64,000 nucleotides of DNA. Origin: Rostratula benghalensis (taxonomy: Eukaryota; Chordata; Aves; Charadriiformes; Rostratulidae). The stretch spans positions 1,218,120 through 1,282,119 of the forward strand of contig VXAI01000115.1 in assembly GCA_013399305.1 (NCBI GenBank), given 5' to 3'. Below the pieces are notes generated by a model. That model searched no databases. It saw only the letters and a list, made by a program, of their open reading frames with translations, and was not told the DNA's origin. Shown here one piece after another: positions 51,501-63,500 of this stretch. Every line of letters starts with the position of its first letter. Position 1 is the stretch's first letter. The position numbers were made by a program, and so were the translations under genes.

Positions 51501-54500
51501 CTGTATCTCCAAACACAGCTGCTCCTGTGTTCGCCCATTTGAAGTTTTTATCTACAATTAAGAGAGTTACAGTTTATACTTTGTGTAGTTTTTCTTTCCA
51601 AACAAAAACTTGCAAAAACCTTCTTATTAACTGACCGATCAGTTGAAATGAAGTGCACAAAAGGTACATTGTATGAAGCAGAAGTCCACCTGAGTGTCTT
51701 AGGTTCATTTAACTCACCTTTTGAGCCAAAAGCAAAGTCTCCAGAGTTTTTGGAGGCCAGATCTGCAAATGACAAGCCTGCAGTATTGCCGAAAGAAAAT
51801 CCGATGATTCTGTTTTCTATCAAATAAAAGAGGGGAAAGTCAAAGGTTTTTCTCTGCCTTTCTTGAAGAAAATTTATTTGATGTTACGTAGTCACAAAAA
51901 AAAAAGTCTCTACAGTATTTTTGCCTTCCAATTAATTTCACATGTCACTTGTCATAATGATAATCATTTATTATGGTTTTAATAAAGGGCTCAAGACTGA
52001 GTGAGATAGTTTCAGCATGCTACTTTACTAAAGTTCCACAGAGCTCCATTTATGCAATGCTTAACAGTAAACTAATGAGGTTCGTAGTTAGGCATTACTA
52101 CATCATATACAAATTATACAACAGACACTAGTATTGCTCTGTAGTAGTGCCATTTGAACACACCAGAAGTTGATGTATAAAATTATTTTAATCCCCAGTC
52201 ACATTTTTACTAGATTGGTACTCGTGCTTGTGATTCAGCATTGGTACCACTTCTCTGCAAGGCAGCAGCTACATTAGATAAACTAATATACAGAAAACCA
52301 TAGTCAAGTTCCTACTAAAAAAAACAGAGCATACCCCTGACCTTACCTTGTGTTGACTCTGAACATTCCAAATCACCTTTTTTAGTTGACAAGTCTACAG
52401 GTTTGTTATCACCTCCTGATAAAATCTGTGATGAATGCACGGGTTCTGTAGTGGAATCTGGTTCTTCATCGTTGGTAGCTGACTGGACAAATACTGTCAC
52501 CTCACTGGTTGATGAAATAGGTACCTCTTTGCTGATACAGACTGAGTCAGTTGAGCTTGTAATCTCATTCTCCTGAGATTAATAAAAAAGTAAAGTAAGA
52601 AGCAAGTAAGTCTAGTATTCAAACCACCTCCACAGGAGACTAAGAATAGTCATTCTGGAAAAAAAGAACACCACGAACAGTTGTTGCTGTAAGCTTTCTG
52701 AAGTTTTTCCTTACATTTAACACATTGGATGTTAACATAAGTGACTGAAATATCTTCGTAGTAGAACACTTTCAAAAAAATACTATTAGTTTCTGAAATC
52801 AGTTAGTCCTTATGTATACACATTAGGAGCAATTTTACTAGCCAAAACAGTTTATGAGGACAGCTGTACCTCCTTTCTCTTCCCAAGGAACTTAAGATCT
52901 AAGTGTCCATTTCAGCAAAAACCCGAGGCCTAGCAACAAGACTCAAACAGTTTTTCACCACTGGATGTTTTTGTCCTTGCAAGGTTAAACCAGTCTTACA
53001 GATACACGAAGCGATTGTACATGCTTAATGACAGAAAGTTTGGTAAAGATTTTGTTCTTACTTTCGTTTCTTCAATTTTAACCTCTGTCTGAAAGTCTTC
53101 CGGACTGTCATCCTCAGTATCACTGCTGACACCACAGACAGATGTAGAAGGAACCTGCAGAGTTTCTGTCTTAGCCTTCTCCTCAGGGGATGGTTTCTTC
53201 TCCCAAGCAGCAACACATTCTCTTTCATTGCTGAATTCACTTTTTCCTGTGATACCTACTGCAAAGAATAAAAATTAGTTGAAAATAGCTGGGAAGGTAG
53301 CTAAATACAGAAGTATTTTTTGGCACCTACATTATAAAATAACCTCATGATAGCCAGAGCAACTTGCAGTGAAAGTTCAAAATAACAAAGAATTCAATCT
53401 CACAGCTGCCACTACTACTACCTTCTTTCATCATCTGCTTGTATTTCAGATGGTTTAATATATACCACCTCTTTCAAGCACAGAGCCTCAAAAAAAATGC
53501 CAAACTTTATTTCTACAAGTATCTACACAGATTTCCAGTTACTCAACACCAGTCTGAGGCATAGCCAAAGCAGACATAAGTAGAAGCAGCAAATTCCATC
53601 TTCTACACCTGTATCTTAGGTATAAAGACCAAGTTGTGGTTCTTTTTATGTGGACAATATTAATTCATAAGCTTAATTTGACCATCTGCAGGAGTAGCAA
53701 GTATTCAAAGACATGGACAATTTTTGTCTTGTACAGTATCGTCCCAAGCTGAATTTTTCATATTCAGAAGAAGCTCAAGGCGGGAAGACAGGTTGATATT
53801 CTTATTTAGAGGCCACCTGAAATGTACATTTCTCATTCAGGTACCACTCTACTGTTAACTGACAGTTCAGCATACTGAGCCTAAAGAAATACACCTTTTC
53901 TGCTCCCAGCATCACTCTTGCTAAAAACTACCTCAGGAAACATAAAATTAATCTCAATGCCCAAGTGTCCTTCAGAGTCAGAGTTCATGTTCCAGTATAT
54001 AAGAAATTCTAAGTATTGTACTTTAAGACATACCTTTAAGAGGATCTTGCAATTTCTTTTTCTCTTCTGAATCGCTGGGATACAGTCTTCCATTAAGTTT
54101 CTTAACTGCTGTTTCATAGTCTTCATCTTAAATATTGGAAAAAAGAGCAAGTTTTCAGGCATCCTCTAAGTACAGACTGTCAAGTCCTTCCGCCACAGAA
54201 CTCTTGCTTATTCAGATCAGCAAGTATGCTTTCACTTTCTATTTTGCATACAGGTCTTTCAGTGTGCTACTGACACTTTCCTCAGCCTAAATTGTTATGG
54301 ATGCATGGCACCTGTTTTATTTTCAGAAAACGCATTTTCTTGTTGAGTGATTTTATTAAGAATGCCACTAAAGAGAACGGGGAAGGAAGATGGAAGGTCT
54401 TTTACATAGAACTAGCAAGCTCAGATATTTGTGGGAGGGGGCTTGTCTTCTGTTTTCAGCTGAATACAATGTTTCAGAACTTCTGTGTAACATATTTGCT

Positions 54501-57500
54501 GCTGAGTAACGTAAGAGTAATTTGGTTGCATGCAATAAGATTCAACATAAAATACTTCAAGTTTTAGTGTTAGGAATTTGCTTCAGAAGAAAAATAAGCC
54601 ATTGGTCTAGCATTTAGAGAACTTGAGCATGCTCCTTTTTGGACAAGGACTGCCTTGTATTTGTCTCTGAAGTTACAGAAGTAGCCCTCTTGCTCAATTG
54701 AGACTGTGCTCAAACATCTGGCAAGTCTTACCTAAACAGTTGCATTGGTAATATGAGTGTCAACACCCACAAGACACCAGTACAAATTTCCTTTAGTCGT
54801 TCCTGGGCCTCTATTGTACTATTGTGTCTTCAAGACCTGAGTGTACATCTTAAGGAAGATGGCAGGATTATTTCCTGTCAGTCCAAACAAAAATAATGAG
54901 TGTCTAATGGTCCTGAGAGTATTCACAGGATTGCAGAAGAGCTCAAGTTGGAAGAGAACCACAGGAATCATCAAGTCCAACTCTCTGCTCCTTGTGAGAC
55001 CAAACCACATGACTAGAAGTGTTATCTAGAAACACCTTGAACTCTGACAGGTTTGGTGCCATGCCCACTGCCCTGGGGAGCCTGTTTCAGTGACCGACCA
55101 CCCATTCCATGAAAAGCCTTTTCCTAATGTCTGATCTGAACTTCCCTCGACAGCTTCATGCCATTTCCTCACATCCTATCCCTGGTCAGCAGAAAGAGGA
55201 GATCAGCACCTCCCCATCTGCTGCCCCCCTTCAGGAAGTTGTAGACTGCACACAGTGCTTGAGGTGGGGCCACACCAGTGTGGTGTATCACACCCCTATC
55301 CCAAAAAAATACAACACAAAGATCAAATTTGGCACTCCTTACCATCATCCTCGTCACTCACATATCCAGGCTTATTCTTGTAACAGAAGAATGTTGAAGG
55401 CAACTTGAGAAAGCCAGCAAGAGCCCTCTGTTCAGGGGTAGGTGTTAACTCATAAACTATTATAACATCATCAGATGGAAGATTATCTTCTGACACTGTT
55501 GTCTTCTCACCTTTTTGCAGAAAACAGACAAACCATTCAAATTGAGTCATTTCAGAACAGGGAATAACGTTAACCCCACATTGCTATTACTACTAAACTG
55601 AATTAATTTTAAGGGAGTTAGAAATACATTTGGAGCCTTCCTATTTTTCATTTACCCACAGGAACCAAAAAAAATCAGTTACAGGATGCTAGGCCAGGGC
55701 ATCCTATTAAGACTTAAGAAATTCTAACTTGCATGCCCTACTACATCCTGTTTAACTGCCTGTGGAATTTAAGTATCAGAACATAAGCAAGTTTGCATCA
55801 TTATATTGCTACAGGAATCATTTAAGTTCTCACATCCAATAAAATATGACCATGGGGAAGAGGGATACAGGTGTTATCTAGAGGTAGAGGAGCAAACTTC
55901 AAGCCTGAAAAAAAGAATAAATTAAGTTGCCTCCATGTCCTATTGCATTGTTTAAAAGCACTTGTTGTGGTTCAGACTGAGCCAGCAACTAGGATGACAC
56001 ATCCAGTCACTTACCCCTGTCCCATGGGGCAGGGAAAAGAAGAAAAAGGAAAACCATCCCAAACCTCATGGGTTAAGATAAAGACAGTTTCATAAAATCA
56101 CAATGAAATAAAAAAAATAATGGTAAGAGAGTATATATAAAAAAATTTAAAAAATGATGCAATGCAACTGCTCTCACTGCTCCATGATCAGTTCCCCATC
56201 CCAAGCAGAGACCATGGATCCCTGCCCCCCAGCCAACCTCCATTCATATAGCAAGCACGATGTCTGCAGTATGGAATATTCCTTTAACCATCTTGTCCTG
56301 TCTATGCTCCCTCCCAGTCTCTAGGGAAAGCTGAAAAGGTCCTTGACTTAATATAAGCATTACTTAGCGATAACTAAAACAGTATGTGTTATCAGCATTA
56401 TTTTCACACTAAATCCAAAACACAGCAGCTACTGGGAAGAAAATTGGCTTATCCCAACTGAAGCCAGGCCAGTTATCTAAGTTCTAGAAATTATTAAGCA
56501 GCAACTGAATAGAACTTATTTCAGATTACCTATATAAAATCTGAGCTTTTTATTAGCTAAATGCCATAATAGCTGCTGTTGCTGAAACTTTTGTTACTAC
56601 AAAAGTAACTTTGAGTTCCATCTTGCTAGGCAACAAATATTGCCTTCAGCCTATTTAACTGTTTTTTCAAGCAAGAATAAATACCACTATCAATTTCATT
56701 ACATAAGTTTCTTCTCCTCTCTCCTTCAAGTCGTCCATTCCACTTGAATTGAAAAAATAGCCTGTAATCAAATGTTAAAAGCTGAAAGCACAGCCTAGAG
56801 CAAACTGCAGAAATAATATGGCTATAAGGACAAGCTTTGGAAACAAAGATTTGAGTTTATTATGAAAGAATGGAAGGAGTAAGGGAGAATACACCAATTT
56901 ATGCATCATGTATTGTTAAGGCTGGGGTTTTGTTTGTTGGTGGGTTTTCGTATTGTTTTGAAACAGGAAGGTTGGGGGTAAAGGTGAGAGAAACACCTGT
57001 TATAAGAATTACTACATAAGCACACCAATGCCCCTCTATCAGCTGTTTGTGAGATCAATTGAGTTGCTTAGTAAAGTCAACTTGTTTGTTAACATTCTTC
57101 AGCTTTGAGTTCAACTAGTCAGCAGAATTTTAAAGGTGCTCTTAAAAGCTCAATGCTCTTTTCATTAGGAAATATTTGTTAAGTTTGTGGCATAAGGTGG
57201 TCAATGAGAACCTAAATCTTCATCTAGAAACCAGACTACTCCTCAGTTCCTGAGGAACACCGAGTTTCCTGCTCATGCAATTTGATATTCATCATCGCAA
57301 GAGGAGACAAGGACAGAAGATAAGCATAACATTTATAGACATGCCCCTAGATCCTCTGACACAGCTGACACACTAAAATAAATCTGCTTTTAAAAGTAGT
57401 TTTCCAACTAGCAACTTCCAGTATATTAAAAGCAATACAAAGAATAGTAGAGTACAAGCAAAATCAAAAAGTAAGAGCTCCATTTTAAGTCTTTTTTCCA

Positions 57501-60500
57501 AAGTATTCCCTCCCCAACCCTTGGCCCAAGTTGATAATTTCAGGCCCTTAAATACCAGAGTACAGCTCAAACCCATTACCAGCACATAGTCTTGTAAAGT
57601 AAACTTTTTTGCTCACTTTATTTTTAGATCTCAATAGCTTTTCTGAGCCTGTATAAAGTACATGTAGGATAAAATTCTCAAACAGCAAGCTTGATATCAT
57701 AACTGCAGGCTATAGATTTTTTTCATATATTTTCTCAGAATCTTATGCAAAACCCTCATTAATTGTAGCTGATTTAAGAATTAGGAATATGTCTTGTACT
57801 GTGTTATGAAGATATGCAAGTATACTGCATATCTGCATGCGTTTTATTCACTCAGATTAGTTAAGCAAGTGTCTCAATTGGATTAAATAAATTTGCACCA
57901 AGTTCACCACAGAGGTTTAATTGTGGAGTATTTAGTCCTCCAACTGTTAAAGGTTACAGAGCAAAAACTAACCTTCCTAAGGATTAGAGAATTTTTTTAA
58001 AAAAATGTATCTTAAAAAAAAAAAAAATTCTTCCAAAGCCAGCCAGGTAGACAATAATAGCGTAAACTTCCTTTAATCTGAGCAGTATGAAGTCAGCCAG
58101 AAGAGCCCATCAACAGAGGATGAAGTCCATCACATTTAACAGAGAGCATTCCTAAAGAATTATCATGCAGTCTTTTTCAGTAGCCTTTATGCAAAGTAGC
58201 TGAATAAAACTAGTACATTAAAATGTCACTTAAAATCAATTCATAGGTAAAGCTCTCCGTGAAGCTGATCTATTAAACACTGGACTAAGATTCTATTGTT
58301 CCAAACACCCAAAGTGAAAAAGTGTTTGACAACAAAGATTAAGATCACAACATGTATTTACCCTTAGAACATTAAGACTGGGCAGGAAGCTCACTGGTTC
58401 AGCTAAGTCAGTTTCTATTCGCCCTCCCCACAAGACAGTTAGCTTTTTTTATCCCAAAACTGATGCAAACAGCTTAAATATATCTTCACAGGCAGCTGTG
58501 AAAACAAAGAGCCATGCACACATACAACATACTCTTAAAAGACTGTTGGTTTGGAGTCATAAAACTGTCCACTCAGGGGAAAAAAAAATCCACACAAGAC
58601 GCTGTTAGTATACGGAAGGAAGAAAGTAAAGAACACCATGCACAACAGCTCTTTTCATTACTGTCTTGTATTTTGCCTTTGTTTCAACTGACAGAGAGAC
58701 CAAATAGGCCTAAAGATCTAGATTTTTTTTTTTCCTCATGCAAATATCTTCTGTATAAAAAAGCACCAGAGTTTAAACCTTAATGCAAGTAACTGATACA
58801 GTAACATGCAACTGACATAATTTTGACTCAAAGTTGCGAAGCCCTTATAAAAAGCTTATGACCTGAAAAAAATTTAAGTACTTTTGCACAGAGCTGCATA
58901 ACTACTATGAAGTTAAATTTCTCTTGAATGTCTCTCTAGCACAACTCAGAAGCCGCCTCACGAAAGACATTCCCCGTGAGAAAGCCTCAGATTAGATATG
59001 CATTGGGTAGGCTTGTAAAACCTAATTTAGAAAGGATTGCTCAGAATCATTTGCTTCAAAGCTTAAAACAAAGCCACCAAAAAAGCTGTACTGAAGATCA
59101 GCTGTAAATAAGTAAGCATATAATCACATCCTAGTTATCAGAAAAGTAGACATGAAGAACAGTCTGAAGGACCAGAAATGCCTATTTTTCTTTCATTTGT
59201 TTTGGTTTGGGTTTTTTTTTTGTTTGGGTGGGTTTGGGTTGGTTTTTTTTGTTGTTGTTGTTTGTTGGGTTTTTTTTTACTAAACACACCCCTCACATCC
59301 TCAATATAAAACCAGGGTCAGTTTGAGGTAGCAAAAGTTCTTACATGTATGCACTGACACAGAAGGCTTAATCACTTCACATTATGTATATTAAGTGATG
59401 AAAAAAGAAACAAAACCACCCCAGTTGTTAAACTCCACGCACAGGGATGCCTAAAAAACATAGAACAGCTGACTTCGATCATATATACAGATTAGAAGTT
59501 CAGTGTTTAAACAAGAGCAGCTTCTCTAGAAATACAATTTTGGGAAAATGGCATTTTGACATTTGACATATTTAAACAATGTGAAACACATTACAAGATC
59601 AGTACAGACTACAATAAAATTTTGCTTTTTATAATTAAAATGCTGTTGAATGATGTAAGTTGAGTATGCTTACAGCAAGCGTACTTGCAAGAAGCACCAT
59701 TAGTAGCGTCTCATGACAACATGTAATCAAACTATCAGCTCTAACAGTTTTGGTTACAGGTTCTGAATGTAAACAAATTGGTTGCTCAATAGAAGTTTTA
59801 TGTCCAGCTATGGTGGACTTCATCTTATATGTGAAGTATATACACACAGGCAGTAACTAAGAAGTTGGCTTTGTCATTTCTGTGTGTTCTTTGTTTTTAG
59901 ATGTGCAGTAGTTAGCGTATCGATAATCAGGAAACCGAATTAAACATTTCCGACAGAGAGGCTAAATGCATTCAGGCATTTTACTGCATAACCTGTCTTG
60001 AGATCTTCAATAATATTTCATTGAAGTAGGAGACCTCAGGCACTAAGAGATATATTCTCTAAAAATAACAACAGAATTCAAGGTCTTTAGAAAAAGGGAA
60101 TTTTAGAGATCCAGTGTGCGTGTTCAGTAAAACTGCGATGGAGAAGTGCATGGCAGATACCCTCAGAAAATACGGCAAAGAGAAGCCAAAGCGTAAACAG
60201 GGTCATCAGTTGTGCTAGCTGGTATTAACACACTAAGGGCTAGAGACATTCTCCACTATGACAACTAGAGTAGCTGGACAGACACTTTAAAGTACTCTTC
60301 TTCAGCATGCATGTTAATTGTAAGCATTACTGAGCCAACTGCTCTGCCACAGTTGGGTTACTGTCCATGCCTGCTATAGTGTTTTTATCACACAATCGGT
60401 GCAGTATGTAAATACCTTTACTATCAGGCTGCAAGGAAGATGTGCTTGTCCAAAAGGCCATTGGATTAGATTTAAAAAGGCTAAAATTAAATCCTAAAAA

Positions 60501-63500
60501 AAAATAAATTGTTTGGATATAAGTGTTTACCAGGAAATTTAAAAGGGTAAAACAGACTTAACCATCTTCTGGAAGCATTCCATGATCATATTTCACAGTA
60601 GGAAGTCTCTTCTGTTAGTTGTAGACAAACTTATCCAACCCACGTGACTAGACAGCAGCTACCATCTTCAGCCACATCATTTAATTATACTTTAGTTAAT
60701 AGACAGTATGTCTTCATAATTCTGACACTGCTATGTAAACTAAAAGCTATCATCTGCTTAAACAGTCTTGCACCAATAGGAAGCAGCATATGAAGCCATC
60801 AAAGACAAGTGCTCTATCACTAAAACGCTAGTAAATCCCATTCTTTCAGTACATGATAGCGGTCAGCAGTCACATGTTGCAGCCACAACTTCTGCAAACA
60901 TACTTTTGTCAGCCTAAGAAACTATAACTGAGGCTGTAATCACACAATCTCTTTTCAGGCTAAGGAAAGAGGCTAACATCTGGTGTTAATTAAGCTAGAT
61001 GTGATATTGCAGAGGCCAATAATTAGCCAAACGTATAGAGAGTACTTTTAGAATAACCATCTGTTCAATGATTTGGATAATTCAAATTTGCTGTTCTCAC
61101 AATTTAACACCCAGAGCAAAGGCCCAGGTACATACACTACCAATCCAACTACCTTTTTAAGTCTCAAAACATGAAACCACAGCTCCTTAATTATGCAGTG
61201 AAGCCTGATATTAAGATACAACACTTCAGAGTTATAGCTCCTACCTGAAACCCAGTTTCTCATCAAACAAAAGTCCATCCTGCATCACACACCTATTTTT
61301 ACATGAAAATAATTACAACCTAGAATTCCACTCCGTTAGCTGAAACTCTTGAGAACTTGTGGAACTGTGGGTACCCACAATAGAACTGAAACAAACTACA
61401 TGTTAACAAGACCAAGAATAGCGAATAGCACAGATGGATGCTTAACAAGTTGCAGAGTTGAATAAATTACTAGGTTCAGTTGACACTCACCTTTTTCCAA
61501 AAGTTTAAATGAGAAGTTAGAGGCTCCATCTTGTGCTGAAGCAGGTAAGCTGTCTACCTTGCTGTCCAGAGGCTTCTGAGGAGCACTGGAGCTCTTTGGC
61601 GGTTCAGAGGCTTCCAGTTCTTTCTCTGCTGTGTTCTGAGACACTGGAATATGGTCTTCACTCTTTCTTGGAGGATTAAAGCTGAAGCCAAAGAGAGAAC
61701 TAGTGGCTGAAGTATTTCCAAACGTGAATGTCTTTGACTTTTCATTACTGAAAATGCTCTTGACAGATTCAGATCCAAATACAAACTTTGGAGGAGAAAC
61801 CACTGTTTTTGTTGGTGTTTCAGAAGTATTTGACACCTCTGTGACCTCTGCAGTTACATCAGAAGTATCATCACTCTGGCTGAGGTCAGTTCTTTCTCTG
61901 GTAGTTTCTTCTAGTACAGCTACAGCGTTTTTACCACATGGAGACTCCTTCGGCGTATTGGCACGAGAAGAAAGAGGTGTTATCAGTGTGTCTCTCTCTT
62001 GGGCATGCTTTGCTTCATCAAAAATTTGCTTAAATGAGTCTGCAACATCTTGCAGCTTGAATCGCACAGCTAGAAGTTCTACTTTCCTTTCCCCATCTGC
62101 AAAGTCACACGCAGTCCATACCCATGCTCTATCAGATCCTTTCATTTGCTGCATATTCATATCTGGTGTTATTCTGTGATTGGCACACAGTTTTAGTACC
62201 TGGTCTCTTCTCATTACTATGCGCACTTGTTTGTTGTCATAGTTCTGTAGTATCTTGATATCTCCAATACCTCTCTCTTTCCACTGATTAGCATCTTTGT
62301 CGTATCTGTAGAGCTTAGCTCTGTGACTGAAGACAACCTGCTCGTTTTCCTCACCACTGGTCACTTCCACGAGGTCAGGCAGAGGTACCACAGGTTCAAA
62401 ATACTGCCCATCTCTCTCTTCTTCTTGAGTAACATCAGAATCCTCATCTGTGCCTACTGACGTTCTACTCTGGTTTTGTTTGGCAGGCGATTTAGAAGGG
62501 CTCAAGGCAGATTTAAAGCTGAAACTAAACCCGGTGGTAGACTCTCCAAATCTAAACAGATTTTTCCTTACGGGGCTACTTGTAAGAGGTGATGCATATA
62601 CAGAACTGCTTACACTATCATCCAAGGCTTCTTCCCGCAAGTCATAGTTATCCCATTCCAGAGTAGGCCCAGTACTTTCAGCATGCGGCTTTATAACCAG
62701 GTCAGAAGTACCACTAGCACAAACAGAGCTTAGGTTTTCCTCTTCTGACAGTTTAGTTTTGTCATCTGTCAAAAATGTTTTGAGATCTTTTAAGCCACAC
62801 TTCATTTCTTCTGCTTTCTGTATAAGTTGAGCTGTCCTACCGGTATCAACAAGTTTATGAGGTGTCTGCAATAGTATATCTAGTAGTAGCCTCTGACATT
62901 CCTCAAACTTCTGTTTGAACTCCTCAGCCTGCTCTGGTGTCTTAAATTTTGCTGCCAGCTGTTCCAACTTTGCATCACCATCAGAGAAGTCACTGGCCAT
63001 CCACATCCATGCTTTGTCTGAGCCAGACAGCTGTTTCAAGTTCATTGTTGTTGTTATCCAGTGATTTGCACACACCTTCAGTACCTGCTCACGCCGCATT
63101 AATATTCTTACTTTGCCATTAACTTCATTTTTAAGAATCTTCAGGTTACCCACCCCACGTTCTTTCCACTGGCTTGTTTCTGGATCAAACCTGAAGAGCT
63201 TTACTCTTTGGGAGTATAACACTTTTTCATCTTCCTCTCCTGTAAATGGTTCTACTTTTTCTGGCATCTGAACTATAGGTTCAAAATGGATATCATCACT
63301 GTCCTCTGTCTTATACACATCATCATCCTTCTCGCCAAGGTCAGCAGAGGTGTTTGCTTTCTGATCCATTTTAGAATCCTGAGAAGAAAACAGCTTTTCA
63401 CCCTCACGTGAAAAGCCTTTGAAGTTAGGGTCTTTTTTGCCAAACTGAAAGCCTTCCCTGGGAGCACTTTTTGCAAGCTCAGCAAAAGTAAAAGTGCTGC

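Larger units (their letters stand above)
55511..61490 (-). other. RANBP2: 6-kb RANBP2 intron after the giant exon
   Basis: The giant exon ends with one G at donor gtgagt and the IR1 exon resumes with gt, giving Gly, so no exon is missing between them. The intron is AT-rich, with one ERV-type solo LTR and a T/G-rich low-complexity patch. I see no other gene. Confidence 0.88.
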
